The notes under the pieces were generated by a model, which did not search any database, was not told where the DNA came from, and saw only the letters and a program-made list of their open reading frames with translations. Below, piece by piece: positions 1-8,213 of a DNA stretch of 16,484 nt (position 1 is the first letter of the stretch; each line of letters opens with the position of its first letter). A program made the position numbers and the translations under genes. Origin of the DNA: Clostridiales bacterium (GTDB taxonomy: Bacteria; Bacillota; Clostridia; Oscillospirales; Oscillospiraceae); NCBI GenBank assembly GCA_020861055.1, contig JAJBTD010000031.1, positions 1-16,484 on the forward strand, given 5' to 3'.

Positions 1-2724
1 GCTGGTGCCGGAAACTGTCGTCCCGATAACAGATACGGTTGCCTGGGTGTGCACATGGGGGGTCCCGGAAAATGTGCTGCCAAAGGTGACCGCCACTCCG
101 GTTGGCGTATTGGCCTTAGACGGGGTGATGGAGACGGCGCCCTTCTGTATCTCCGGCACCCGGATACTTTTGGGGCCTGCATAGATGCTGTCCTTCGCCC
201 GCAGATAGATGTTAGAGGTGTATGTCGTTGTGCCGAGGTAGATCGTACTGGTCACGCTACCGGCGCCGAACAGATAATTATTAGAGGAATTGATATATGC
301 AATTGATCGGTATGTGCCGGTGTTATCTGCGCAGACTATGCTGTGGCCGTTTGCAAACTGTATGTTCCCGCTGACGGTGCCGTTTCCGGACACATCCAGC
401 GCCTTAGTGTACACATTGCTCCAGCGTATGGCAGACGTACCACAGGAAGTCCTGCCGTTCGTATACGGGATAATGCCCTCCTTGGTAATGCTGACACTGT
501 AATTCATGGAGCTGTCGCCGACACCCTGTACTGCAAATGCAATGCGGGGAGCGGTATTACTGATATAAGTAAGGTACATTCTGCCGTAGATGGTTCCAGT
601 ATCCAGGTCTCGGCTAAATTCTACTTTGGGCTCTGATGATCCATTGTTGAGAAATAGTTTATGTGCGTAGATATTGCCGTTGTTGCACAGCTTTATTGCT
701 CCTGTCGTCGGGTCCTCCAGGTTGGCCGCGCCGATAGAGATGGCGATATCCGAGCTTGAGGATTTCAGGGCGTTGAGGATGGTGTAGCTGTCATAGCCGG
801 TGGCGATGGTGACATCCTCCGTCTCCGTCTGGTAGACGGGGTAGTCCGTCTCCTCGGTGGTGGTCTCGCTCTCGGTGCTGTCCGTGTAGTACAGCAGGTT
901 TCCCTCGTCGTCCGTCTCCTGGATGTAGTTGCCGTCCTCGTCGGTGACGTACACCGTCTCTGTAGTGGTCTCCAGGGTGGTCAGCTCGGCGTACAGGCGG
1001 TAGTTGTCGATGGTCCAGCCGCCGATCTGGCCGGAGGTGGAGACGAGCTTTCCGTCCGCGTCCAGGGAGAACGCCCCGTTGATGCTGTACAGCGCCAGCC
1101 CCGTGATGCTCCCCGTGGCGGTGATGTCCTGGGCGAACAGGTCAGTGACGTTGATCTGCGCCGCCGTGACGGAGTTTGCCACGATGCAGCTGCCGTTGAT
1201 GTAGTTCTGGTACTGCTCGGCAGACAGCTCCGACTCGGTCAGGCCGCTGGAGCTGGCGTTGATGGCGTAGATGATGCCGTCCTCTCCGGTGAGCAGCAGC
1301 CGGTCCACCGACAGCGTCCCGGTGGTGATGACGTCGGCATTGATGGTCACGCCGTTCAGGGTGCCGGTGATGTACCCGTCCACCACGCTCATATTGGTCA
1401 GCAGCCCCACGTTGGCGAATAGGGTGCCGATGTTCGCCGTGGATACGTTGGCTAGGTCGATTGAGGCGTAGTTGGCGGCGATGTCTTTTGCCGTGAGGTA
1501 ATCCGCTCTGATGGTATCGGCGTTCAGGTAGTTAGCCGCCAGGTATTTCGTGGTGATCGCTGTTGCCACCAGATTGGTATATTGGACAGACAGAGATTCC
1601 AGCGCCGTCTGTACGCTCCGGTCAGAGCTGCGCTGAGCATCCGTCAGACTGGCCGTATCTGTGCCGAAGGTCAGGGTGTCGTTGGACGGGTCCAGCAGAT
1701 CAATGTCCATGGCGGTCAACTCGACATACTGATCGACCCCATGGGGCTCGGACTGAATCAGTACATAGTCACCCAGGTTGATGTACTCATACTCTGCTGA
1801 CACCAGCGCCAGATCCACAGCGTTGACCTCGAAGGACGTCACGGCGGAAGTCACCTGCGCCAGATAGTTCTTGGCCTTGGTCAGCAGATTGGACGCCTCC
1901 GTCACATCCTCCCATATGTTGCAGACCACGATCCAACCGTACTTCTCCACCGCCGCCTCATCCGCATAGTAGATGCTGCCATTGTTCACATCGGAGATGG
2001 TCAGGTATTCGTCCGTCTGGTTGCCGTCGCTGTCCTCCAGCTTGGCGCCCAGGGGAAGAATGACGGTAGCAAGGTCGGAATACGTCACATTTTGCGCAAT
2101 ATCCAACAGGTTTACACCAAACTCCACCGGCTGGGTGGCGGTGGTGCCATAGCTGGCCAGGTAGTCCAGATACTTGACGCCATCCACAATGCGCACCCGG
2201 AAGTAACCGCCAAGGCTGTCGTTGATGAGCTTATCCGTCAGGACGGTCAGGGTGCGGTTGTACTCAATGCTGCTGCGAGAAATATAGTCGTTGCTGTCCT
2301 CCACGGTGACGGTGCCAAGCTGGAGCTGCTTGCGTTCCTCCACCTGGGCGTTGTGGTTATCCAGGACGGCCTGCAAAAAGTCCGTGGGGCTGCCGGAGAA
2401 GGTGAAGGGTGGGTAGTAGGTGTCATAGAGATACGCCAGCACGCCCTCGCAGGTCAGGGTGCCGGTGCGGTAGAAATCCTCCTGCCGTGTGATGGCCCGG
2501 CCCCGCCACAGCTCCGCTCCGTCCCGGTAGACGATGATCTCGTCCGTCAGGCAGTCGAAATCCGCTTTCGCCAGGTTGGTATCGGGGATGGAGACGGACA
2601 GCTCCCCAGCAGCGCCCACCTCCAAAGAGAGGGCAGCGGCGGTGAGGCAGTAGTCGTTGTCGCCGGGGAGGTACAGGGTGCGCTCCTCCGTCTCGTCCTT
2701 GTGGACATATGTGATTTGATACAT
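1..2724 (-). CDS. Tail-associated / receptor-binding minor structural protein (3' end cut by window)
   Basis: The frame is open for all 908 codons from ATG 2724 to the left edge, so the C-terminus lies outside the window. A GAGGTGAG ribosome site precedes the ATG. Residues 1 to about 330 look like the N-terminal hub domain of Firmicutes phage minor structural proteins (Prophage_tail type), which sits under Dit at the tail tip. Residues about 370-560 are a chain of short beta-type repeats built on phrases such as YLNADTIRADYLTAKDIAAN and ITTGTLSVDRLLL. An IGGWTI motif lies near 568-573, as in many tail fibres. Residues about 585-640 form a Thr/Glu/Asp-rich linker. A GTSAIRWSNVYT motif near 755-765 is typical of fibre shafts. 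Residues about 849-908 resemble the start of an H-type-lectin-like module (VTFGSTFSGTPHV). Role inferred: baseplate hub plus host-surface binding. No peptidase motif was identified. Dit lies 9 nt upstream. Confidence 0.85.
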   Translation of the reverse strand, partial: MYQITYVHKDETEERTLYLPGDNDYCLTAAALSLEVGAAGELSVSIPDTNLAKADFDCLTDEIIVYRDGAELWRGRAITRQEDFYRTGTLTCEGVLAYLYDTYYPPFTFSGSPTDFLQAVLDNHNAQVEERKQLQLGTVTVEDSNDYISRSSIEYNRTLTVLTDKLINDSLGGYFRVRIVDGVKYLDYLASYGTTATQPVEFGVNLLDIAQNVTYSDLATVILPLGAKLEDSDGNQTDEYLTISDVNNGSIYYADEAAVEKYGWIVVCNIWEDVTEASNLLTKAKNYLAQVTSAVTSFEVNAVDLALVSAEYEYINLGDYVLIQSEPHGVDQYVELTAMDIDLLDPSNDTLTFGTDTASLTDAQRSSDRSVQTALESLSVQYTNLVATAITTKYLAANYLNADTIRADYLTAKDIAANYASIDLANVSTANIGTLFANVGLLTNMSVVDGYITGTLNGVTINADVITTGTLSVDRLLLTGEDGIIYAINASSSGLTESELSAEQYQNYINGSCIVANSVTAAQINVTDLFAQDITATGSITGLALYSINGAFSLDADGKLVSTSGQIGGWTIDNYRLYAELTTLETTTETVYVTDEDGNYIQETDDEGNLLYYTDSTESETTTEETDYPVYQTETEDVTIATGYDSYTILNALKSSSSDIAISIGAANLEDPTTGAIKLCNNGNIYAHKLFLNNGSSEPKVEFSRDLDTGTIYGRMYLTYISNTAPRIAFAVQGVGDSSMNYSVSITKEGIIPYTNGRTSCGTSAIRWSNVYTKALDVSGNGTVSGNIQFANGHSIVCADNTGTYRSIAYINSSNNYLFGAGSVTSTIYLGTTTYTSNIYLRAKDSIYAGPKSIRVPEIQKGAVSITPSKANTPTGVAVTFGSTFSGTPHVHTQATVSVIGTTVSGTS

Positions 2725-2733
2725 CAGCTCACC

Positions 2734-3162
2734 TCACAGAGATTTGACGTAGGAATCAGAAGCGCTGTACTTGTACGGCTCACAGTTGCAGCTCACCGTC
2801 AGGGTGTGCTTCTCACCCTCCACAGCGAAGTCTGTCACGGTGCATCGGCCTTTGTAGTAATAATCATCGCCGTCAAAGGCAATGGTCTTTTCCTGTCCAT
2901 GCAGGAGGTTGGACACGTCGGAGAGCAGCGCATGCCACTCCTTCCCGCTGACCCGTTTTGCCGTGGCAAAGGTCAACTCGATGGTGCGGTTCTTGTACCG
3001 AACTGCACCGGTCAGGGCGGTGGACAGATCCAGCTGTCCGTCCCGGCCGGGGACGTCAATGTAATTTGTCTGCACCTCCGGCGCGCCGATACTTGCGTTC
3101 GTCAGGTACAGGCCCAGATCGTCCAGACAGTGCGCCCCGTCAAAGGATACACCGATCGTCAT
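2734..3162 (-). CDS. Distal tail protein (Dit-like), short form
   Basis: 142 aa. The ATG overlaps the tape measure stop by 4 nt (ATGA), which implies translational coupling. The position between tape measure and the large tail-tip protein is the standard Dit slot in Gram-positive siphophages. The N-terminal text (FDGAHCLDDLGLYL, VPGRDGQLDLS) and the middle (YKNRTIELTFA) match the Dit/SipA-type N-terminal belt domain, including the PGRDG turn. Many Dit proteins run about 250 aa; this one ends after the N-terminal ring domain and lacks the C-terminal galectin-like domain. That fits the short Dit type rather than a broken gene, because the reading frame closes cleanly before the next gene. Role: hexameric ring joining the tail tube to the tail-tip protein. 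The assignment rests on context plus recognisable sequence. Confidence 0.85.
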   Translation of the reverse strand: MTIGVSFDGAHCLDDLGLYLTNASIGAPEVQTNYIDVPGRDGQLDLSTALTGAVRYKNRTIELTFATAKRVSGKEWHALLSDVSNLLHGQEKTIAFDGDDYYYKGRCTVTDFAVEGEKHTLTVSCNCEPYKYSASDSYVKSL

Positions 3163-5675
3163 GACTGCCTCGCTTTCCGGGCCTTCAGCTGGCCCAGAGC
3201 CTTATCCATGGGGACCACCAGCGCCCCCACCTCCTTGCCGGTGTCCATGACCACCTTGGCGTTGGACAGCTGGGCGAACAGCTCCGGCAGCAGCCCGAAG
3301 AACAGGTCAAAGTTTGCGTTCAGCTCCTCCAGCAGAGCAGCCGGGTCGGAAGCGCCGGAGCTGACGGCGGAGGCCACGCTGGCATTCTGAGCCTCTGCCG
3401 CGGCCACCACAGAGTTCACCGTGGCGTTTACCCCAGCGCTGTCTTCCACAGTGGAAACCATATCATCCATGGCGCTCTCCACCTGGTCAGTGTTCAGCTC
3501 AATGCCCATTGCCATGCCTTCCGGAATCATGGCGCCGATCTCATCCCGGAATAGTCGGGACGGGGAGGCGATGCCCAGCGCCTTTTTCGCCTTGTCCACC
3601 AGGCCGGACAGTGCGCTCTTGATGCTGTTATACAGGCTGGACACCATACTGGTGATGCCACTGATAATGCCATTGATCACATTCTTGCCGATGTTCTTCC
3701 ACTCGGAAATTTTGAACACACTTTTCATCTTTGTGACAGCGTTTTTTCCGATGGTCCGCAGCTTGGAGGGCAGATTTGTGATAGAGGACACAACTCCGTT
3801 GAGAATGGACGCCGCCGCACTCTTTACGGTGGACAGCATCCCGGACAGCCCACTGGACAGGAAAGAGCCTGCGGACTTGCCCAGGTTCAGCAGCTTAGAG
3901 GGCAGGCTTTTGATGGCGTTGTAAATGCTGTTGAGCACATTCGTCCCGGCGCTTTTCAGGCTGGACACCATGCCGGTAATACCGTTCTTCAGCAGGGTCA
4001 TGATGTTCTTGCCAAGATTGATCCAGTTGAACGCTGTGAACACATCGGTGATTGCCGTGATGATTTTGGGGATATTTGCCGCCAGGGTCGGAATGGCATT
4101 GATGAGCCCCTGCCCCAGCTGCACAATCAGGTTCCACGCTGTCTCCAGCAGCTTGGGCGCGTTGTCATTGACGATGTTGGCGATGTTGCTGACGATTTCC
4201 GGCACCGTCTCAATCAGGGTGGGCAGGCTGTCGATGAGCCCAGTGGCAATGGACTGGATCATGGCCAGAGCGCCGTCCACCAGCACCCCCGCATTCTCCC
4301 GCAGGGAGGAGGTCAGCTCCACCAGGGCAGTCAGGCCCGTCTCCAGAATCGTGGGCAGATTTTCCTGCAAAAAGCTCCCCAGGCTGGTCATGATGCTAAC
4401 CGCCGCCGTGGAGAGGGCGTAGAGGCCGCTGGTGATGCCAGAGATAAACCCTGGCAGAATGTCCTGGGCAGAGGCCACCAGATTCGGCAGCGCATCAATG
4501 ACGCCGTCCACCAGGGTCAGGATCATGTCAAGCCCCGCCGACGCCAGCTCCGGGATGGCCACCGTCAGCGCACTCCCCAGGTTGCCCACAATGCTCACCG
4601 CCGCCTCCGCCAGCTGGGGCAGGGCGTTGATGGCCGTGGTCAGAATGGAGGGCAGGATGTCTACCACACTGTCTACCAGTCCCGTGGCGGCGTCGATCAG
4701 CGTTGGCAGCAGGGTGTTCAGTGTGTCAGGGATGTAACCGATCAGGCTGCTTGCCAGCTGCGCGATGCCCTCCGTCAGCCGAGGCAGCAGCGTTTGGATG
4801 CGGGGGATGAGGTTTTCGCCCACCGTCACCACGCTGTCCACCAGGTTGCCCAGGAGGGCGTCAAAGTTCTGGTTCTCGTCCGCCATGCCGGTGAGGAAGT
4901 TCGTCCACGCCGCCGACATGGAGGCGATGCTGCCCTGAATGGTGGTGCTGGCCTCCTCCGCCGTGGTGCCGGTGATGCCCATTTCCGTCTGAATGACGTG
5001 GATAGCGTCCACGATGTCGGCGTAGGAGGAAATATCATACTCCACGCCGGAGATGGCCTGAGCGTCCGCCAGCAGGCGCTCCATTTCGGATTGAGTGCCG
5101 CCGTAACCGAGCTTGAGGTTATCGAGCATGGTATAGTTCTGCTTGGCGAAGCCCTGGTAGGCGTTCTGGATGCTCTCCATGTCCGTGCCCATCTTGTTGG
5201 CGTTGTCGGACATATCGGTCAGGGCCAGGTTTGCCTTTTCCGCTGCCGCCTCGGTGTCATTGCCCAGGCTTTGCAGCAGGGAGGCGGAGAAGGAGGTCAC
5301 CGTCTCCATATAATCGTTGGCGGAGAGACCGGCGGTCTTGTAGGCGTTGCTGGCGTACTCCACCACCTTGTCGGCGCTGTCCCCGAACAGGGTTTCCACA
5401 CCGCCTACCAGCTGCTCATACTCCGCGTAGCTCTCAATGGCCGACTTGGACAGGGCGGTGATGCCGGCGATACCGGCGGAGACTGCCGCCAGGCCCACCT
5501 TAATCACGGCGGACAGGCCGTCCTTGAGCGCATCCCCAAAGCTGGAGCTGTAGTCTGTCCCGGCCTTTTTCCCGGCGCTAGTCGCCTCACCGCCCAGTAC
5601 CTCCGTAATGCTCCCTTTGATGCCATTGGCAGAGGGGATAATCTGCACATAGGCCTTTGCCAGTTCAGTTGCCAT
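3159..5675 (-). CDS. Tail tape measure protein
   Basis: 838 aa from ATG 5675, chosen because GGAGGTG lies just upstream; a longer open frame to 5732 has no such site. It overlaps the previous gene by 11 nt. The N-terminus (MATELAKAYVQIIPSANG) is typical of Firmicutes tape measure proteins. A hydrophobic Ala/Gly-rich segment follows near residues 45-70. A long central region carries degenerate repeats rich in Leu, Ile, Pro and Ala (LPTLI, LPNLV, IPTL phrases), which suggests stacked helices. Around residues 550-690 come three or four related repeats (NLGKNIM, IGKNAV, IGKNVI). Near residue 700 is the conserved SPSRLFRDEIGAMIPEGMA segment seen in this family. Role: sets tail length and is ejected with the DNA. 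At the usual roughly 0.15 nm per residue the tail would be near 125 nm, which is inference. No lytic domain was recognised. Confidence 0.93.
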   Translation of the reverse strand: MATELAKAYVQIIPSANGIKGSITEVLGGEATSAGKKAGTDYSSSFGDALKDGLSAVIKVGLAAVSAGIAGITALSKSAIESYAEYEQLVGGVETLFGDSADKVVEYASNAYKTAGLSANDYMETVTSFSASLLQSLGNDTEAAAEKANLALTDMSDNANKMGTDMESIQNAYQGFAKQNYTMLDNLKLGYGGTQSEMERLLADAQAISGVEYDISSYADIVDAIHVIQTEMGITGTTAEEASTTIQGSIASMSAAWTNFLTGMADENQNFDALLGNLVDSVVTVGENLIPRIQTLLPRLTEGIAQLASSLIGYIPDTLNTLLPTLIDAATGLVDSVVDILPSILTTAINALPQLAEAAVSIVGNLGSALTVAIPELASAGLDMILTLVDGVIDALPNLVASAQDILPGFISGITSGLYALSTAAVSIMTSLGSFLQENLPTILETGLTALVELTSSLRENAGVLVDGALAMIQSIATGLIDSLPTLIETVPEIVSNIANIVNDNAPKLLETAWNLIVQLGQGLINAIPTLAANIPKIITAITDVFTAFNWINLGKNIMTLLKNGITGMVSSLKSAGTNVLNSIYNAIKSLPSKLLNLGKSAGSFLSSGLSGMLSTVKSAAASILNGVVSSITNLPSKLRTIGKNAVTKMKSVFKISEWKNIGKNVINGIISGITSMVSSLYNSIKSALSGLVDKAKKALGIASPSRLFRDEIGAMIPEGMAMGIELNTDQVESAMDDMVSTVEDSAGVNATVNSVVAAAEAQNASVASAVSSGASDPAALLEELNANFDLFFGLLPELFAQLSNAKVVMDTGKEVGALVVPMDKALGQLKARKARQS

Positions 5676-6045
5676 GCTGTTCACCTCCAATTTGTGCGGC
5701 CCAGGCAGCTTCAAACGCCTCCGGGGAATCAAACACCATGACGTCGCGGTCCTGGTGCTGCTGCTTCCCAGTCAGGGCGTCCACGATGGAGGCGGGGCGG
5801 TTGCAGCCCTTTTGGGCGTCCTCCGTCCTGCTCCACACCAGCAGGCTGAGCCTGTCCGCGATGGCCGCCAGCAGCAGGGTGTCCGGCCCCACCCGTGCGC
5901 CGCTCAGTTTCAATTTGATACGGGAATCCTCCCTCAGACCGGCGGCGAGCGTTGCCAGCGTGGAGACCGGCAGCGCCCGCATATCGTAAATCCCGTAGGT
6001 CTCCGCCAGGTCGCAGGCCAGTGCGTCCCGGTCGGAAGCCAGCAT
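5665..6045 (-). CDS. Tail assembly chaperone, downstream (gpT-like, DUF5361-like) part
   Basis: 126 aa if started at ATG 6045. The frame is open further upstream, through the slippery site at 6063-6072, in the -1 frame relative to the preceding chaperone gene. It is therefore probably made mainly as the C-terminal part of a frameshift fusion of about 219 aa. The segment LAETYGIYDMRALPV followed by LAAGLREDSRIKLKLSG matches the DUF5361-type proteins found before tape measure genes. An independent start is possible but weak: AAGGA lies about 11 nt before the ATG. Role, by analogy with lambda gpG/gpGT: the fusion holds the tape measure protein and recruits tail tube subunits. The stop overlaps the tape measure start by 11 nt. 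Confidence 0.8.
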   Translation of the reverse strand: MLASDRDALACDLAETYGIYDMRALPVSTLATLAAGLREDSRIKLKLSGARVGPDTLLLAAIADRLSLLVWSRTEDAQKGCNRPASIVDALTGKQQHQDRDVMVFDSPEAFEAAWAAQIGGEQHGN

Positions 6046-6059
6046 ACCGGCGAGGGTCC

Positions 6060-6323
6060 TTAGTTTTTTCCCGCCTGGATGCTCTGAAAGATTTCGTTGA
6101 TCGCCGCCATGACGGCAGTGGCAGGCACCCGTCCGCTGTCAGTGCGGAGAGTGTCGTACAGAGCCTTCCGCTGCTCGTCCCCCAGCAGGAGACGGCAGAC
6201 ACGGGAGAGGGCGGCGGTGTCATTCTCCTGGAGATCTACCAGTGCGTCCAGCAGCTCCATATCATCCAGTGCCCCGTCCTCCAGGGAGAAGGCAAAGCCA
6301 GAGCTGGTCGTTCCGTTAATCAT
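6060..6323 (-). CDS. Tail assembly chaperone (gpG-like), upstream frame
   Basis: 87 aa with an AAGGAGG ribosome site 7 nt before ATG 6323. It is small and acidic (LEDGALDDMELLDALVDL), with a helical C-terminal half (VMAAINEIFQSIQ). It lies between the tail tube and tape measure genes, the universal place for gpG-type chaperones. The last codons read GCG GGA AAA AAC TAA, so ribosomes meet GGGAAAAAAC immediately before the stop and can slip by -1 into the next frame. The short protein is predicted to be the abundant form and the fusion the minor one, as in lambda. Sequence identity to a named family is modest, so the function rests mainly on position and the frameshift site. Confidence 0.82.
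   Translation of the reverse strand: MINGTTSSGFAFSLEDGALDDMELLDALVDLQENDTAALSRVCRLLLGDEQRKALYDTLRTDSGRVPATAVMAAINEIFQSIQAGKN
6063..6072 (-). other. -1 programmed ribosomal frameshift site (GGGAAAAAAC)
   Basis: On the minus strand the zero frame reads GCG GGA AAA AAC TAA. It contains two overlapping X XXY YYZ heptamers, G GGA AAA and A AAA AAC, directly before the stop of the gpG-like gene. The -1 frame then continues as KKLRTLAGM into the downstream chaperone frame without a stop. Slipping at either heptamer gives a product of the same length, about 219 aa. This is the layout known for lambda G/GT and many long-tailed phages. I did not identify a downstream stimulatory structure with confidence. 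Confidence 0.85.
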
Positions 6324-6334
6324 AGACGCCCTCC

Positions 6335-6898
6335 TTATGCGCTGGCAGGCGTCTGGATATATTCATAGTGGGTTTGTCCATCGCTGTCCGGCGTAGCGGT
6401 CAAGGTCAGCTCGTAGCCGATGCAGTCGGAATCGGCATAGGTGATATCTCCCACCTCGGTGACGGCGGCCAGTGGAATCACTATGCGCTTCAGAGTACCG
6501 TTGCGGAGGATCATATCGATCACCCATACATAGGCCTTCTGCTCGTCGCTGTTGGCCTTCACGGTGATACCGGTGGACAGGGCGCCGCTGACGTTATCGT
6601 CCCCGTAGACGGCTTTCAGCACCTCCGCATTCAGCGATTCGATGAGGGTGAACTTGAAGGTGTCGGACTTCTCGGTTTGGGTGGTGAGGACAACGTCCCC
6701 GCCCCAGGCCTTGATGCTGTCCGTCTCCGGGGAGTTGGAATTGGTCACGCCGTCCTCTGAGACGTAGCCCATGGCCGTATAGGCGTCGGCCAGGGCGGTG
6801 GTGGCGTCAGTGGGCAGGGTGGTGCCGGAGGCGGCGCGGTAAATCGCGCCGGTGGTTTTCGGCTTGCCAACGCTGACGTTGGTGGTGGTGTTTGCCAT
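6335..6898 (-). CDS. Major tail tube protein
   Basis: 187 aa from ATG 6898, with AAAGGA about 10 nt upstream. The composition is rich in Thr, Ser, Val and Asp, with many short predicted beta strands, as expected of tail tube subunits. The N-terminus (MANTTTNVSVGKPKTTGAIY) and the phrase MGYVSEDGVTNSNSPETD, followed by TFKFTLIESLNAEVLKAVYG, are typical of Firmicutes siphophage tube proteins. The position, after the tail terminator and directly before the frameshifting chaperones, agrees. No sheath gene lies next to it, so a non-contractile tail is inferred. Role: polymerises into the tail tube around the tape measure protein. Confidence 0.9.
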   Translation of the reverse strand: MANTTTNVSVGKPKTTGAIYRAASGTTLPTDATTALADAYTAMGYVSEDGVTNSNSPETDSIKAWGGDVVLTTQTEKSDTFKFTLIESLNAEVLKAVYGDDNVSGALSTGITVKANSDEQKAYVWVIDMILRNGTLKRIVIPLAAVTEVGDITYADSDCIGYELTLTATPDSDGQTHYEYIQTPASA

Positions 6899-6913
6899 GG
6901 AATATCATTCCTT

Positions 6914-7252
6914 TCACTCGTAATAGGTCACATCGTACACCGCCTGATAGCGGTAACGCTTTGTGGCGGTTTCGGTAAAGTTATAATCGCTGTTCAGCCG
7001 GACAGCGCAAATCACGTCCAGCGCAACCGCCCCATCCATGGCCACCTTGACCGTCTCATTCAGAGCGGCGGCGTCATACAAGGACGGGCCGTAGGACTGG
7101 AGGGCCATCGTGGCGGCGGAGATCCAGTTGGAGCGGCTGCTGCCGGTCTTTTCCAGCAGAACGAAGCTGTCCGGCGGCTCCGACCGCACCTCCAAATAAA
7201 CGGGTACGGACAGCACGTCGGACAGGTAGTCCAGTATTGTTTTTTCAATCAT
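6914..7252 (-). CDS. Tail terminator / minor capsid protein 3-like
   Basis: 112 aa. It overlaps the preceding gene by 8 nt (ATGATTGA), and GAGGTC lies a few bases before the ATG. The N-terminus IEKTILDYLSDVLSVPVYLE, followed by SFVLLEKTGSSRSNWI, is the pattern of Firmicutes Minor_capsid_3/DUF3168-like proteins. These sit between the gp10-like protein and the tail tube gene and probably form the tail terminator ring. The C-terminal part (YRYQAVYDVTYYE) is beta-rich. The function is inferred from position plus family resemblance. Confidence 0.72.
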   Translation of the reverse strand: MIEKTILDYLSDVLSVPVYLEVRSEPPDSFVLLEKTGSSRSNWISAATMALQSYGPSLYDAAALNETVKVAMDGAVALDVICAVRLNSDYNFTETATKRYRYQAVYDVTYYE

Positions 7253-7496
7253 GGTCGGACCTCAGTGCTTTCAGAATGGTGTTGTTCTCCAGGTTCTCCC
7301 GGATGGCTTTCTCGGAGATGGCGCCCACCTCGGCGTTCACCCGGTTCTTGCCGGTCCTGTAGGTGACTCCATAGCCGTCCCCCAGCTTCGCCTGGGCGGT
7401 ATAGGCATACTTGGTGCAGAGGTTCATCATCTCCTGAGAGCGGAGCAGCTGCCGCACGCCGGAGCGGTTCAGCGTCACCTTCAGATTGTCAGCCAT
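7245..7496 (-). CDS. HK97 gp10-like / minor capsid protein 2-like tail-joining protein
   Basis: 83 aa. It overlaps the preceding gene by 8 nt (ATGGCTGA), with GGTGGAG as ribosome site. The start MADNLKVTLNRSGVRQLLRS and the following helix SQEMMNLCTKYAYTAQAKLG are characteristic of the gp10-type head-tail joining family. The family usually has about 100-140 residues, so this copy is short. Its C-terminus (ENNTILKALRSDHD) matches the normal end of such proteins, so it is probably intact and compact. Role inferred: neck or tail-completion component acting between connector and tube. Confidence 0.72.
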   Translation of the reverse strand: MADNLKVTLNRSGVRQLLRSQEMMNLCTKYAYTAQAKLGDGYGVTYRTGKNRVNAEVGAISEKAIRENLENNTILKALRSDHD

Positions 7497-7827
7497 AGCG
7501 CTCCACCTTCACCTTCCGGTTCCAGCTCAGAGGCACCAGCGCCTCGATATACTCCCGGACAAAGCCGAAGGTGCGCCAGGTCTGACCAAAGAAGGCCACC
7601 CGGCAGTCCTCCCAGCTGTGGCTGTCCCCCTTGGGGATGCACAGCTCGTATTCCGCCCGCTTGCCATAGAGCCGGAGATCATCCACCACGTCGTCGGCGG
7701 AGACAGGCTGCACCAGCACGTTCTCCACCTCCACCGCCGTCTCGGTGTAGACCGGCGCGTGGAACTCGTCTGTGCCTGTCTGGGTCTTTTCGTACAGTGT
7801 GACGGTGATACCCTTAATCAGTCCCAT
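7489..7827 (-). CDS. Head-closure / head-tail connector protein (putative)
   Basis: 112 aa with GGAG 8 nt before ATG 7827. It overlaps the end of the preceding connector gene by 14 nt and the following gene by 8 nt, so it is fully coupled. The N-terminus IKGITVTLYEKTQTGTDEF, and a beta-rich body with CIPKGDSHSWEDCRVAFFG and FGFVREYIEALVP, resemble small head-completion (stopper) proteins of Firmicutes siphophages. No catalytic motif is visible. Role inferred from its place as the second gene after the capsid: sealing the portal after packaging. Sequence evidence alone is moderate. Confidence 0.7.
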   Translation of the reverse strand: MGLIKGITVTLYEKTQTGTDEFHAPVYTETAVEVENVLVQPVSADDVVDDLRLYGKRAEYELCIPKGDSHSWEDCRVAFFGQTWRTFGFVREYIEALVPLSWNRKVKVERYG

Positions 7828-8209
7828 AAAGCTCCATCACCCCGAATCTCTGCCGCCGCAGGCCCAGTCGGGCCAGTTCGCTGTTCTTGATGAAGAGGCC
7901 GCCGCCGGGGACCAGGAAGGTGCCGGAGGCGGAATAACCTCCGGCGCTCTCCGTGTACTGGGTCATAGGCTCCTGGTCGGTGGCGGTCATCAGAGTGCGG
8001 GCGACCACGTCCACCACCACAGACTTGGCAACCAGAGCGAAGTCCGCACTGTTTTCCACCATGGCGTCCAGGTCCTTCCCGACCCCCGCCGCCTTGACCC
8101 GGAGGGAGGCGCAGATAACAGGGATCAGCGCCTCCGCCCGTTCTGTCTCCTCATCGGTCATGCTGCGCCATAGCGTCGCTACATCAGCGACGGTTGCGTA
8201 GTCCGCCAT
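7814..8209 (-). CDS. Head-tail connector, Gp19/Gp15-like
   Basis: 131 aa from ATG 8209. AGGAGA lies about 12 nt upstream, within the end of the capsid gene; the longer open frame to 8284 overlaps the capsid gene deeply and was rejected. The N-terminus MADYATVADVATLWRSMTDE is the hallmark of the Phage_Gp19/Gp15/Gp42 family. The later segment GGYSASGTFLVPGGGLFIKN, then LGLRRQRFG, matches its conserved C-terminal part. Role: adaptor ring docking under the portal. It is the first gene after the major capsid gene, the usual position. Confidence 0.87.
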   Translation of the reverse strand: MADYATVADVATLWRSMTDEETERAEALIPVICASLRVKAAGVGKDLDAMVENSADFALVAKSVVVDVVARTLMTATDQEPMTQYTESAGGYSASGTFLVPGGGLFIKNSELARLGLRRQRFGVMELYGTD

Positions 8210-8213
8210 TGGC

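Noticed and set aside
2092..3390. 432-codon plus-strand open frame opposite tail genes
   Set aside because: Antisense shadow of the tail protein, Dit and tape measure genes; low-complexity Val/Gly/Gln-rich translation with no domain.
4794..5741. 315-codon plus-strand frame opposite the tape measure gene
   Set aside because: His/Val/Gly-rich translation typical of the reverse of a helical repeat protein; no ribosome site.
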